Shown here piece by piece: positions 1 to 12,292 of a stretch of 64,000 nt of DNA. Under the pieces are notes generated by a model, which ran no database searches, had not been told where the DNA came from, and saw only the letters and a list, made by a program, of their open reading frames with translations. Source of the DNA: Adineta steineri (Eukaryota; Rotifera; Eurotatoria; Adinetida; Adinetidae); NCBI GenBank assembly GCA_905250115.1, contig CAJNOI010000100.1, positions 159,896-223,895 of the forward strand. The letters run 5' to 3'. Positions within the stretch are counted from its first letter, which is position 1; every line of letters begins with the position of its first letter. The position numbers were made by a program, and so were the translations under genes.

Positions 1-660
1 TCCATCGTATCGTGAATGTTGTGATAAAATAATTTACATGAATAAATTTTTTCTGTTTTTTGAGGATATGAAATTATTTGCTTGAGTATGTTATTTGAAA
101 GGCTTCAATCTTTTTTTATCTAGGTTAACAAAAAAAGATTTGCACTAGATGTTTATTTTGTAATGTTCGGGACATTGGGACAATATTACTTTCTTTTATC
201 TTGTTGGAGAAAAAAAGATTTGCAAGAGATGTTCATTATCTAATGCTTAGAAAATTGTTTGATTTTAGAAGTTTCAATAAATAGAAAGTATTTTTTCCTT
301 TGAAAATCAAATTGTTGAAGTTTTTACAAATATCTAAGAACTAATATATCGAGGATATTATTCAATTAGTAAATGAATTTTGCAACGAAGTTATGTTTTC
401 GTTATATTATCTTGATTGTCTATATATAGAGTTCGAATAAATGGATGAGGAGGTATTTACATAAGATATACTAATGAATATGTTTTTTATATTCATAAAT
501 CCATCTAATAACTGAAAAAGAAAACAAACTATTCAACATAGTAATAAAAGTCTTGGTCTTTTTATTACAGCAATATATTCAAAATCTCCAAGTTTTATAG
601 AAAGTATATCTTGAAATTAGCAGACGGTAAACAGATATTCCTAAATATGTAAAATTTTTA
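1..660. repeat. Diverged direct repeat, copy A
   Basis: AT-rich non-coding DNA. Long stretches recur in the same order and orientation at about 4440-4960: the phrase around 'gaaattatttgcttgag', the segment 'caacgaagttatgttttcg' followed by 'gtctatatatagagttcg', and the end segment around 'aagtatatctt'. No convincing gene is seen. It looks like half of a local segmental duplication bracketing the receptor gene. Confidence 0.7.
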
Positions 661-1608
661 AACTGCATCTCAACAATCTATAAAAGGAGCAAAATATTTA
701 TATGAATATGACTTATACTTAACCGACTAGATTTTGTTTGTGAAGATCAATGTAAAATTCATCATAGATGCTCATGAAAAATTTCCCAAAAAATTTATTA
801 AAAAACGATTTTTAATCAGTTAAAAAAGCATCATTTTGATTATAATAGCTTTCAAACAATTATTACGATCATTCAACCAAAATCGATTTCTAATAATCAA
901 TGATAATTCAATAATTTTTTTTACTTTTTTTTTATGCGACGACAATGCTATTACCATTGGAGAACAAAGTGATCTCTACTAATACAAAATAATTTGAAAT
1001 TAAGAAATCAGTTTTCCCCCTCTATCATTATACAAAAATGTAATTAATTTTAGACGCTACTTTGTTTGCCTCACTTAAGTTGTTTAATATTGAAGCAATT
1101 ATTATCTCGATATACAACAGTTGTTTACATTTGATAATTACTATTCATTCAGGTTGCTTTCGTTCAATAAAACGCAGCGAACTCAGTTCGCAATGTAACT
1201 ATTGAATATTATTTCGTTTACGAAATGTTAGTCGTTACCCAGAATCACATACGTAGTCTTCTGATTATTTCTGATACGTACCAATAAATGACTCCTAACG
1301 GATCTATGCTATTCAATACGAACAAATACGATTAATGGAACGCCTGTATTCCTATATAATCTGGCAAGTTCCGATGCCAATTATGGACCGGTTTCATCTT
1401 GAAATGCGGCGTCATGTGGAATTCTTTCATAAAGTTTTCCTCAAGATGAGATGTTATGTGATTAAATTTATTTTGATCTACCTTCTTGTTCTTACGATCG
1501 ATATATAAAAGGTCATTTCTTCTATCAATGTGAATTATTCTCGTGTAAAAGTTTATTAACAATTTTGTTGCAATTAATATTAATCAAAATATATTTAATC
1601 TATTAATG
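661..1608. other. Intergenic, no gene recognised
   Basis: AT-rich sequence with no supported gene. A minus-strand frame of about 76 codons (1332-1562) has no recognisable family. Parts of 780-1190 resemble 49960-50500, for example the order 'ttgaatattgaag' then 'caataaaac', which suggests an older paralogous copy elsewhere in the window. Confidence 0.4.
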
Positions 1609-1665
1609 ATGGTGTGGGTGTGGGTGCTAGGTGAATACAGTATTCACACACACACACACACCCAC
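1609..1665. repeat. Telomere-like head-to-head cassette 1
   Basis: A G-rich tract (ggtgtgggtgtgggtg) runs through a short, nearly palindromic centre (gaatacagtattc) into a C-rich tract (cacacacacacaccc), followed by ttcaag. The unit is the bdelloid telomere-type TGTGGG. Confidence 0.75.
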
Positions 1666-1717
1666 TTTCAAGAAAGAAAAAAACATATGAGAATTAATTA
1701 ATTTATTTAATGAATAG

Positions 1718-2790
1718 TCAGACATTTTCTTCAGATTCTATTTGTGAATTGCGCGTTTCAGGAATGTTGTCAGGTTCAATTCGATTATTTATGGAGCAAC
1801 ACCAATATTTCCATCGTTGCCAACATTTTTTTACTAAAACAAGTTTTACTTGACGACGAAAACGTGGTGAGAATATTAGAAAAAGATAAAAGTTGATCTA
1901 AAATAAACCAAAATCTTACAACTATGAATTAGAAAAGAAAGTAATTTTACTATATAATCTATAATGTAGATAGAAGTAAGAATTGCTTGAATCAATTTAC
2001 CAATTGCATATGCCATAGGCACACTTCGAGATACAGGAAAATTAATGGTATAAATACGATAAGTAACAAAAGGTAATACTAAAAAAACGAAGGCAATTAC
2101 ACGCATAAGAACCATGGCTGTTATTTGTTTATCTAATTTACGACGAACGATGGGTAATTGTCGTCGAACTATACGACGAACATTATGATAAGCTAAGATA
2201 CTAAATGATGATGCAATGACAACAGGCAGAAGACCAACTAAAATTGGATAAAAGAAATATGTTGAATACTGAACCGCTATATAATTCGTTAAGACACATC
2301 CTAATGTTGGTTGAACACTGAAAGAAGAGCCAACCACAACGCCATGAATGATTGCAAAACAAATCAATATAAAAGCAAAATAACGCCCTAGTTTCAATGT
2401 ACACATTTGTCTTAAATTAAAACGATGATTCGTCGAAAAGAATTGATCAATAGTAGTGAAACATATCATGTAAAAAGTAGTGAGCGCACATGTTTGTCCT
2501 ACTATATATCTTAATTTACACCAAAAGGAAAAGCGTCCTGTTGCATCATCTTGATATATTGATGTTAAAATAGTTAAACTAATAGTTAAAAACTGATATA
2601 GTAAGTTGGATATTGATTCAATAGTTATATAGAAGGCACATCCATTACTTCGAAATAATTTCAATTGAGTAAAAACGAGAAGATTCAGCACATTACCAAT
2701 AAATCCAAAAGCAAATGTAATATAACCAGTATAAATTGAGTATTGTGTAGCAAAGTTAAGAATTCCATCAGATACTGATGATGTTGACAT
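1718..2790 (-). CDS. Rhodopsin-like 7TM G-protein-coupled receptor
   Basis: Two exons on the minus strand: 2790-1951 and 1897-1718, with a 53-nt GT-AG intron (1898-1950); the product is 339 aa. Exon 1 encodes six to seven hydrophobic helices. TM1 carries the GN pair (FGFIGNVLNLLVF), a Cys lies before TM3 (FWCKLRYIVGQ), and TM3 ends in TIDQFFST where a DRY motif would be. TM5/TM6 flank a basic loop (RRIVRRQLPIVRRK). Exon 2 completes TM7 and gives the typical basic tail SPRFRRQVKLVLVKKCWQRW. Bdelloids have large families of such short receptors, and a chemosensory or peptide role is only inference. The intron placement rests on reading frame and splice sites. No frame damage is seen. Confidence 0.85.
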
Positions 2791-2799
2791 GATATTTTC

Positions 2800-2945
2800 T
2801 TCTTTTGCTGGAAAATCTAAAATTATTTAGTATGAAAAACTATGAATCTTTTTCTTATCATTTATTATCTATGAAGCATCATATTAGAAATTACTGTCAC
2901 GATTAATAATAAAAGTCTTTAATTACTAATATGATATATCAGTTT
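2800..2945. repeat. Direct repeat pair, copy 1 (5' flank of receptor)
   Basis: The sequence just upstream of the receptor start (tggaaaatcta, then tcatttattatctatgaagc, then aataaaagtctttaattact) is repeated in the same order at about 3885-4012. It may be the 5' flank of a lost second receptor copy. Confidence 0.65.
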
Positions 2946-3759
2946 TGAATATAGAATATAAAATTAAAATTTAATAAAAGAGTACTCGAATTTCTCACTA
3001 GAGTTATTTGTAACTTGTAATTATAAAAGAATAAAGAATGATTTTTTTTTCTTTGGACTATCTACACATAAATAAGAAAGAGAGAATGTATGTTCATCTT
3101 TCATGTCAAAAACAAATATGTCATTAAAATATTTAATTAAACAGTAATGCACTTATAGAACACGTGTTTTAATTCATCTGCGCAATACATTGACAGTAGT
3201 CTTTTAAGATATTTAATGTTATTTTCTCCTCAATAAAGATTATCGTTAATGAAGATGTTGATATCTTTCTCACTACTCAATAAGAATTTTATCGAAAAGC
3301 TTTAAATATGACTATAAAATCATGTCGTGCAAACCGCGATTATTTTTCCTTATATTGTTTCATTTCTAACTAAATAAATACTTTTTAAATTTTAGTGGAA
3401 ATCACGCCTCCTTATATATGTAAACGTGCTGAAGCCACATCGCCTAATTTTACTGAGTTTTCGAGTTTGAATATAATTAAAGATAGCGCTATAAAAAATA
3501 GTCATTAGTTCGAGTCTTAACCTATAATCAGGAATTTTTGAGATTTTTATGAAACATGGCGTAAATTATCAGAAACAGACTTTTTTCATGAAAAATAATG
3601 TGTTTATGACATTTTCTAATGAAATTATAGAAAAGTCGATTTTAACTGCTGGTTTTTTAAGGAACCGGCGGTTTTGATAAAAAAATTGAGGATATGGAAA
3701 GGTTCTATAGAAGTCTCATTAGAACTGAAGCATGCATCTGATTGAATGATCTTTTTTTT

Positions 3760-3811
3760 GAGGGTGTGGGTTTGGATGAAAGATAGAGAAAAGAAACCCA
3801 CACCCACCCTC
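3760..3811. repeat. Telomere-like head-to-head cassette 2
   Basis: gagggtgtgggttt, a 22-bp spacer, then aaacccacacccaccctc. The outer ends are inverted copies of GAGGGTG. Some 70 bp downstream lies the second copy of the receptor 5' flank. Confidence 0.75.
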
Positions 3812-3884
3812 CATCAGACACGGACGACGACGACATGTTACTTTATTTAAAATGACATATTCTTTATTATTTGTTTTTCTTCCT

Positions 3885-4012
3885 TTGTTGGAAAATCTAG
3901 AATTTAATATAAAAAAAAACATGAGTGTGTTTCTTCTCATTTATTATCTATGAAGCATCATAGCAGAAATTACTGTCAAATTGATAATAAAAGTCTTTAA
4001 TTACTAGTATGA
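3885..4012. repeat. Direct repeat pair, copy 2
   Basis: Second copy of the 2800-2945 segment, with the shared block tcatttattatctatgaagc. No receptor coding sequence follows it; TCCGA-rich sequence and telomere-like cassette 2 lie nearby instead. Confidence 0.65.
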
Positions 4013-4079
4013 CCATGTTTTTCTCCATAGAAAAACTTTTGTATCTACCCATGTCATTCAATCTGACCTTTAAATCCTA

Positions 4080-4260
4080 CGGGAAACTATTGAATCCGAT
4101 GTTGGATTTCTCCGGAACGCGTCAGATTTTCAACAAAAACCTACCGGTACCAAATGAAATTTCATCGGATTCCGGACCGGATAACGTCAGACATTGCCGT
4201 AATCACGAAAATCCGATCATAGGGAGACATCTAATAACGTAAGATTCCGATCTGATACCC
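4080..4260. repeat. TCCGA/TCGGA-rich degenerate repeat, locus 1
   Basis: Dense short motifs built on TCCGGA and ATCCGAT (for example atcggattccggaccggat) in otherwise AT-rich DNA. The same style of sequence recurs at 35205-35640, 36590-37335, 45280-45560 and 50600-50940. Confidence 0.6.
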
Positions 4261-4439
4261 TATAATAGCACCATGTATATACCAGAATCGTTTCTAAAAC
4301 CTCTCAATAAATTCTCTACGATCATCTCTAGTATGAAGATGTACATTAAAAAAGTTTTCAAATGTAGTAAAAAAAATTAAAAAATAGATTTATTTATGTC
4401 GCATGCCAGTCTAGAATTTAGTTGAGATAGAAACTCTCT

Positions 4440-4960
4440 ATTATAGAGTGAGTATTGTGATAAAATAATTAAAATAATTTGCATGAATAATTTTTTTCTA
4501 TTTTTGAGTAGATGAAATTATTTGCTTGAGTGTGTAATTTGAAAGGCTTCAATCTTTTTTTATCTTATTAAAGAAAAAAAGATTTGCAAGAGACGTTTAT
4601 TTTTTTATGCTTAGAAAATTGTTTGATTCTAGACGTCTCACTGAGAGCGAATATATCAAGGATATTATTCAATTATTAAATGAATTTTGCAACGAAGTTA
4701 TGTTTTCGTTATATTATCTTAATTGTCTATATATAGAGTTCGAATAAATAGATGAGGAGGTATTCACAGAAGATATACTAATGAATATGTTTTTTATACT
4801 TATACATCTATTTAAAATAACTGAAAAAGAAAACAAACCATTCAACATAGTAATAAAAGTCTTGGTCTTTGTATTACGGAAACACATTCAAAATCTCCAA
4901 GTTTTAGAGAAAGTATATCTTAAAATCAGTACACGGTAAACAGATATTCCTAAATAAAAC
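4440..4960. repeat. Diverged direct repeat, copy B
   Basis: Matches 1-660 in order and orientation with substitutions and one internal deletion relative to copy A. The rest of the gap up to 6034 is AT-rich; several short frames there look spurious and nothing recognisable is seen. Confidence 0.7.
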
Positions 4961-6034
4961 GAATGTAATTTGAAAAAGAATTGTTAAAAATAGAGAACTA
5001 TTTTTGTAAATATCGATTTTTTTTGCCGCGTCTCTTGTAAAAATTCAATACAAAAGTAGTCGACTTCGATTTTATTAAGAATTAGTAAAGAAATAATATG
5101 TAAAATTTTACTGTCATGTAGTATGAGAAACAAATTTAGAATAAGTAGTATATTAATCTTCATTTTAAAGCAAAATTGAAATGCAATATTCATTTCCAGA
5201 AAATGAATCGAAAGAAAATTATCAAAAATAATATTATTTCTCTAAGAAAAGAGGATATGCAAAAAAAAGATAAATTAGAACATATACATACTGCATATAT
5301 TTTGTTGTAAATAACCTAATAATAATTGACATGTATGAAGTCCGTTGACGATGCACGTTGTTAAAACAACGATTGTCATAATCATATGTATTAGTTTTAG
5401 CAAAGTCTTCTTTGAAAAATAAATTATATATATATATTCTACACCCACTCACTCTTTTTAATTATGACAATACTAACAACGGTGGTTGCTGAATTTTTTT
5501 TCATCATATCAATCATTACACTGTCGAAAATATTTGATTCAGCTCTTTATACATATCATGTAATCTCACTTTCACTTTATTTTATTACATTTAAAGAATT
5601 TATCGTAATAATAACCTGCCTGAAATGATCCGAGTAATTACACAAGTCACGAGTGATATTGCGTAAGAAAACACACTATGAATAAAAAATATTTTGATTA
5701 TAAGATTTTTTTCTGTGTTACACACAGCATATATATAATGTATTTATTGACATAAAATTAAAAAATATATCTTCAATTCATTAAGAATAGTTAAAATAAT
5801 TGAACACATAATACGTAGATAAAAAAAATGTGTATGATGCAATGTATTCTTTTTTTCGCATTATTGCTAAACTAAATTTCGAAATATATCATCATCTTAA
5901 AAAATCTTACATAATTACATAACATAATTACGTTACATGAATGATCTACATATAAATAGACGAAAATAATTTTTAATAGATCACATTTTCGAAAAGTATT
6001 AAACTCTAATTTTTCCAAGCTGTGATCTTCAATC

Positions 6035-7655
6035 ATGGGTAAAGAAAAAACACTTATTAATATTGTTATTATTGGACATGTTGATTCTGGTAAATCAACA
6101 TCATCGGGTCATTTAGTTTACAAATGTGGTGGTATCGATAAACGAACGATTGAAAAATTTGAAAAAGAAGCTGCCGAAGTATAGATTCAGATTTTATTTT
6201 AATCATAGATATATTTTTGTATAATTGATAGATGGGTAAAGGTTCATTTAAATATGCTTGGGTTATGGATAAAGTAAAATCTTCACGAGAACGTGGTATA
6301 ACTATTGATATTTCACTTTGTAAATTCGAAACAAATGCATATAATGTTACTATTATTGATGCGCCAGGACATCGAGATTTTATTAAAAATATGATTACAG
6401 GTACTTCACAAGTAAGTCCTTTTGATTTCTTCTACGAAATTATACATATGCAAGTTTCCTATTAGGCTGATTGTGCAGTATTAGTTGTATCAGCTAGTTC
6501 GGGTGAATTCGAAGCTGGTATTTGCAAAGATGGTCAAACACGTGAACATGCTCTTCTTGCATATACATTAGGTGTTCGACAAATGATTGTCATTGTAAAT
6601 AAAATGGATACAACAGAACCACAATTTTCTGAAGCACGTTTTAATGAAATTAAAAATGAAGTATCAGCATATATTAAAAAAATTGGTTATCAACCTGAAA
6701 CTGTCCCTTTTGTACCTATTTCGGGATGGTATGGTGATAATATGATAACAGCATCAGAAAATATGCCTTGGTATAAAGGTTGGTCAGTTGTTCGTAAAGA
6801 AGGTAATGCTACAGGCAAAACTTTACTCGAAGCTTTGGACGCTATTTTACCTCCACAACGTGCAACGGATAAACCACTTCGATTACCAATTCAAGATGTC
6901 TACAAAATTGGTGGTATTGGTACAGTACCTGTTGGCCGAGTTGAAACTGGTATACTCAAACCCAATATGGTCGTTAATTTTGCTCCATCAACCTTAACAG
7001 CAGAAGTTCGATCCATTGAAATGCATCACGATGACCTTCAAGGTATATACTATCTTAGTCTATTCACATATATTTATTATTTTATTTTATTTATAGAAGC
7101 TCCACCTGGTTGTAATGTTGGTTTCAATGTTCGAGGTGTTAGTGTTAAAGATCTTCGACGTGGTTTCGTTTGTTCTGATTCAAAAAATGATCCAGCACAA
7201 GAAACTTTAAGTTTTACAGCTCAAGTTAGTTTATATATAATATTATTCATTCATATTTCAAAGTCTATTATTTATTTTTGTAGGTCATTGTACTTAATCA
7301 TCCTGGACAGATTAGTCAAGGTTATGCACCAGTACTTGATTGTCATACATCTCATATTGCCTGTAAATTTGCTGAATTAATTTCAAAAGTTGATCGTCGA
7401 TCAGGTAAAGTTATTGAAGAAGCTCCAAAATGTCTTAAATCAGGTGAATCTGGTATGGTGAAATTAATTCCAACAAAGCCAATGTGTGTTGAAAAATATG
7501 CTGATTATCCACCATTGGGTCGTTTTGCTGTGAGAGATATGCGTCAAACTGTAGCTGTTGGTGTTATTAAAGAAGTTGAAAAGAAAGCACTTTCTTCATC
7601 TGGCAAAATGGTTAAAACGACTAATTCAGCTGCTGTTAAAAAAGACAAAAAATAG
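6035..7655 (+). CDS. EEF1A: Translation elongation factor 1-alpha, divergent copy
   Basis: Delivers aminoacyl-tRNA to the ribosome in a GTP-dependent way. Five exons: 6035-6178, 6232-6411, 6466-7042, 7097-7224 and 7284-7655, joined by GT-AG introns of 53-59 nt; 466 aa, normal for the family. G1 GHVDSGKS, the G2-region [10 protein letters not shown]3 DAPGHRD and G4 NKMD are intact, as are the later signatures [29 protein letters not shown] and [19 protein letters not shown]. Several usually invariant positions differ: CKFE replaces [12 protein letters not shown] replaces LKAERERG, and the G1 flank reads STSSGHL. All frames are open and splice sites canonical, so it is probably expressed or only recently silent. 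It may be a secondary paralogue rather than the main housekeeping copy. Confidence 0.95.
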
Positions 7656-8879
7656 GATTGGTGGTACTTTCGTAAACAAATATCACAACAACATCAGACA
7701 TTCTATTCTTTATTCATAGAGACTCATTGGGAAAGACGACGAAAACAAAAAGATTTTTATTCTTGGAAAGTGTTTCTCTCATTTGTATAGTCTTGTTTTT
7801 TACTTGTTTAGAATTAGTTCTGATCATACGATCGTTTTTTTTTGTTTGCGAAAGCTTTTTCCTTTTTTCAATTTCTATTTTTTTGTACAATCGATAAAAA
7901 AAATGAGAAGAAGAAAATATGAACAATAATAATAATAAATATCTATATTTTTACTTTAATCTCTTTTATTAATTCTGAATGGAGATTCTTGATTATTCAA
8001 TAGATCGCTCACATTTTTTTAATATCATTTCTTTATAAAGTGATATAGTATCAATAGAGATTATTTTGAAAAACAAAATCTTCGATAGAATAACTGATCT
8101 AATACATTTTCGGTAGGCCACAGAAAGCAATATCAAGGGGGTAACAGCGGACTTCGAGACTTCAAAGACTTCAAGAGACTTCAGTAAGGGAGACTTCAGT
8201 TTTTCGAAAGACTTCAGAAGATTTTAGAAGACTTCGACAGCCTTCAAAAGATTTCAGGAGACTTTATGCATAAAGTCTCTGTTGTATACCCCTTGGTAAA
8301 TATATAATGAATCTGTTAAAACATATACCCAGTCAGACTATACTGGTGCATGCCTATTTCCGAGCATTCGGAATCTTCTAGATTGACTTCAGAGAGTTAT
8401 TTCGACCTATTTCGGTAAAACTCCTTTTTTTTGAAAAGAATGTATCACACTCTCAAGTGACTCCATCTATATCTAAATAAAAAATTTGTCGAGTGACTTT
8501 CAAAACACAATGTGTTTGAGAACCATAAACATTTAGAATTAATTCAACTATTTGTATTTTCAGTAACTATGTCGCCGAGTGAGGATAGAGTATTATTTTG
8601 TCACTTTAAAAATTTTACGTTAACTATGTACATGCGATGTAAACAAAATGCGTAGTTATACAAAAAGAAAGAAAGAAAGAAAAATAATGTTGATTCTTGC
8701 CATTTGACTAGAGTAAAAAATAAGATTCAGTGAAAGAAACATACAGACAAGAATACATGTGGTAAGTCTTTTATTAGATTTATGAATGTAACTTTTCATA
8801 CCGTTACTATGGAAAGGTTTTGTATTATCTACGAGATTTTTTTCTTCTCCTATAACACAATTTTATTGTCTCAATTAAA
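7656..8879. other. Intergenic with AGACTTCA-type repeat
   Basis: No gene recognised. At 8148-8275 there are about ten degenerate copies of (A)GACTTCA(A/G), for example acttcaaagacttcaagag. Remaining sequence is AT-rich. Confidence 0.5.
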
Positions 8880-11069
8880 ATGGGAAATACTACTTCAATA
8901 GACAATGATTTACATGAAGAGTCTAATGATAAATATTTCGAAATATTTTGTCTTATTTGGCTTGATGAAAATATATCGAACACTCGTAATACAGAAGAAA
9001 AACTACGTTGTATTATCAATCATTTGAAGAAATTTAAAAATGTTAAACAGTGTCAACAATATATTGAGCAACGATCGCAAAATGAGAGAATAATACTTAT
9101 TGTTAGTGATCAATTGGGATTAGAACTAATACCTTCGATTCATCATCTTCGACAATTAATATACATCTATGTATATTGTACGGATACGAAAAGCAATAAC
9201 GAGTGGACATGTAAATTTACAAAAGTAAAATTGTGATATTCAAAGATTTTATTTTATGATTTTTAAATAGATAAAAGGTATTGTTGTTGGATATGATGAA
9301 CTTGTTGCAAAAATTCAAGCTAATTATATGATTGAGAAGAAAATTGAAGAGCCTTTATCAATATCAAATGTGAAGAATAATGAGTTTCTTGTCTTTCAAG
9401 TTCTTATTGATTGTTTATTGCGAATGAAATTGAAACAAAGCGACAATGATAAACTTATCAATTGTTTGAAAAACAAATATAAAGGTAATCCCATCGAATT
9501 GAACAATATTTCTGAATTTCAAATGAAATATTCCGCTGATAAAGTTTTGTGGTGGTATACTCGTCAGTCATTTTTCTCCAAGACTCTCAATAATGCAGTT
9601 CTACATACTCAGTATATTCCCATGATGTTTTTGTTTTGTACATATATATCCGATATTTATGATCAATTGGAACGTTATCAAAGTAAACGTATTCTAAAAT
9701 CGTATCGAAGTCAATTAATATCAAAGAATGAACTAGAAAATCTAAGACAATGTCTTGGTCAATTAATTTCCATTAACTCATTTTTCTTTACTGGTAGTAA
9801 TATTAAGTATCAAATAGCTCTTTTATTCTCTAATGTAGCAAATAATTTAGAAAAAATATTATTTGAAATCATTGCTAATCCTAATATAGTTACTAGAAAA
9901 CCATTTGCTGATATTGGTAGACATACAGATGAATCTCAAGTTTTGTTTATGGTTGGTTCGATTTTCCGCGTTGAAAGTATCAAATGTAATGATGATCGAA
10001 TATGGATTATTCAAATGACTTTATGTGGTGATGATGATTTAAGAGAACAACTTGGAAATGAAAAAATTGATTTAACTGAAATTTACTTTCAGCATTTCTT
10101 AAAAAAATTTTCATTAAATGATCCTTTATACAAAGATCTTGTTGAACTTGGATTACAGAAAGATGATTATGAGAAAATTGTTCAGTGGCAAGAAAAACAA
10201 TTAACTATATCAGATTTCAATACGAATGAAACAAATAGTTTAATTGGTAAGTTTATTGAAAAAATGAATTTATGCAAATGTTTTATCACTTTTTATAGCA
10301 AATGAAACTATTTTTCCCATTATGATTGGCATACAGGCTAATCACTATCTCAATCCACAATGGAATGGAAATTATACTTATTTCAACAATATCAATGGTA
10401 AGCAATACTATTGGACAACGCCAATTGATCGAGGTGGTAAACGATACTATTGTCCAATAGGTTAACATATGTCATTTCATACATCAAATATTTTGTTCAT
10501 ATTATAATTTAGGTTGGAAACGATTAAGTATTAATGTAGCAAATGATGCAAAAGAATTTGACAAACGTTGGGGAGATTGGCCAATTGCTTATCATGGAAC
10601 ACTTATTGAAAATGTATTAAATATTCTTGCATCAGGTCTTCGAGTCAGTAGAAGCGGATGCTTTTATGACGATGGCATACCACGAGTCTGTCTATCACCA
10701 AGTATAGAATATTGTGCTCATCCACGTTTTGCACAGCCATGGAATGAAATAGATAAAAATGGTCGAACTATTTGGTATCAATTAATTTTTCAATGTCGTG
10801 TCAATCCAAATTCGATTGGATGTATTGCATCTGAAACAGTATTACCTGTAGAGGCTCAATCAATAGTAAGGATAGATCCTAATTTTAATAATTCGGAATT
10901 AGAATGGATCATATTAGGTAAAAACAATGATGTAGAATTTTTAAAGGATGATATCATTTGTTATGGAATAATGATACGAGCATCAAATGTTAATCCAAAG
11001 TATTTATCATCATCAGGATGGTGGAAATATAGTTATGGAGCTGATGTGTATAATAAGGAATGCGACTGA
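8880..11069 (+). CDS. ADP-ribosyltransferase-like protein (bdelloid expanded type)
   Basis: Four exons: 8880-9224, 9271-10246, 10299-10460 and 10513-11069; introns 46-52 nt; 679 aa. The N-terminal part (with RIILIVSDQLGLELIP) is of the kind often preceding arginine-type ART domains in bdelloids. The middle carries DKVLWWYTRQSFFSKTLN and DESQVLFMVGSIFRVE, which match the R and ExE regions of NAD:arginine ADP-ribosyltransferases. The last exon has WPIAYHGT followed by an IL.SGL segment and VCLSPSIEYC, reminiscent of the His-Gly-Thr strand of PARP-like folds. The ExE motif reads E-S-Q, so the catalytic second Glu is replaced by Gln; transferase activity may be lost or altered. All frames are open. 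Family assignment is from remembered motifs; substrate and role are unknown. Confidence 0.75.
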
Positions 11070-12292
11070 TAGATTCTTCAATAGACAAATAGAATCCAAA
11101 TCTGAGTGTATTTCAATCTTGCAGTCAATCAGAGAAATAGATCATAGTCTTCATTTTACAACACATATAATTATTATATTTTTATCAGAGGTTATGATTA
11201 CTAGTTATCCCTATATTTTCAGATGATTTATACTTTCTAAAATAAACATCAAAAAAGAGATTTCAACTGATATGAATAAAGCAAAACAATATGATAAAAT
11301 ATTAATGCTCTTGATTTTAATAACAGACATGCGAGGACGATAACCAAGACATCTATGATAACGTTGTATTGTACATTCTGAAGTATTAAAATGTGTGAAT
11401 AATACAAATTCAGCGGTAAAAGCTGATTAAGTTGTTTGATTTGTGTTAAATCGAGTGAAGGTGGACTACCAGGACTATCTGCATAATTTACATCATTATG
11501 AAGACAATAATAATCAGATGATACGGTATATTGTAACGACATGCTATCCGTGAAAGATTGATCGTCTTTTTTCGACTCACTTTTTATACTTAGCGTAAGT
11601 AGGAATTGTTTGATTGAAGTTTACACATGGTATAATTATGATGACTATATATAGTTTAATTGATTTTTGTTTGAGAGATTTTTTGACATGAAACTATTAA
11701 ACTTTTGTTAAATAAAAGATCGAAACTATCATTACTTAACTTTGTGTGTATCTCGAAAATATCACATACTTTTGTGTCTCCTACTCCAATGTTTGATTGA
11801 ATATTGTAGTTTGATATCAATAATGTATATTAGAAAATTTGTGAATTATTCTTTAATGTTTACCTTATCGACTAGTACACAAATCAATAAATTTTAGGCT
11901 TCTTTTATTCCATTGTCTTGAGGATTGAGTAAAGCAAGTATCAAGTTAGAAATTAAGATATATGAAAAAAGAGAGAAATTTACGATATTTTTATGTGATG
12001 CTTCGACCAAAATGTGCAACTCTTTTCTCTTCGATATTTTTTATTATTTGAGTCATTTATAAAAACTAAGAAATGAACAGTTCCACAAATGATTATGACT
12101 AGAGATTACTGAACGATTGTATTATATTTATCATTAAAATATATTTACTTGATTATAATAAAAGATTTTATATTTATTTGAAAGGATAATGAAATGGCAT
12201 ATATGAAGTATTCAAGTTATATAAGAATAATTAAATAAAAGAAAGTATATTTGAAATTTAGAGTGATGTGTAATAAAGAATGAAACTCATAT
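11070..12292. other. Intergenic, with a possible frameshifted small gene on the minus strand
   Basis: Between 11542 and about 11225 on the minus strand, a frame starting MSLQYTVSSDYYCLHNDV continues sensibly only after a one-base shift near 11415, into CTIQRYHRCLGYRPRM and a hydrophobic tail. This could be a decayed small membrane-protein gene or chance. No family is recognised. The rest is AT-rich with nothing seen. Confidence 0.3.

Noticed and set aside
1332..1562. Minus-strand frame of 76 codons near a telomere-like cassette
   Set aside because: No recognisable domain, AT-driven residue bias and no supporting splice or flanking context.
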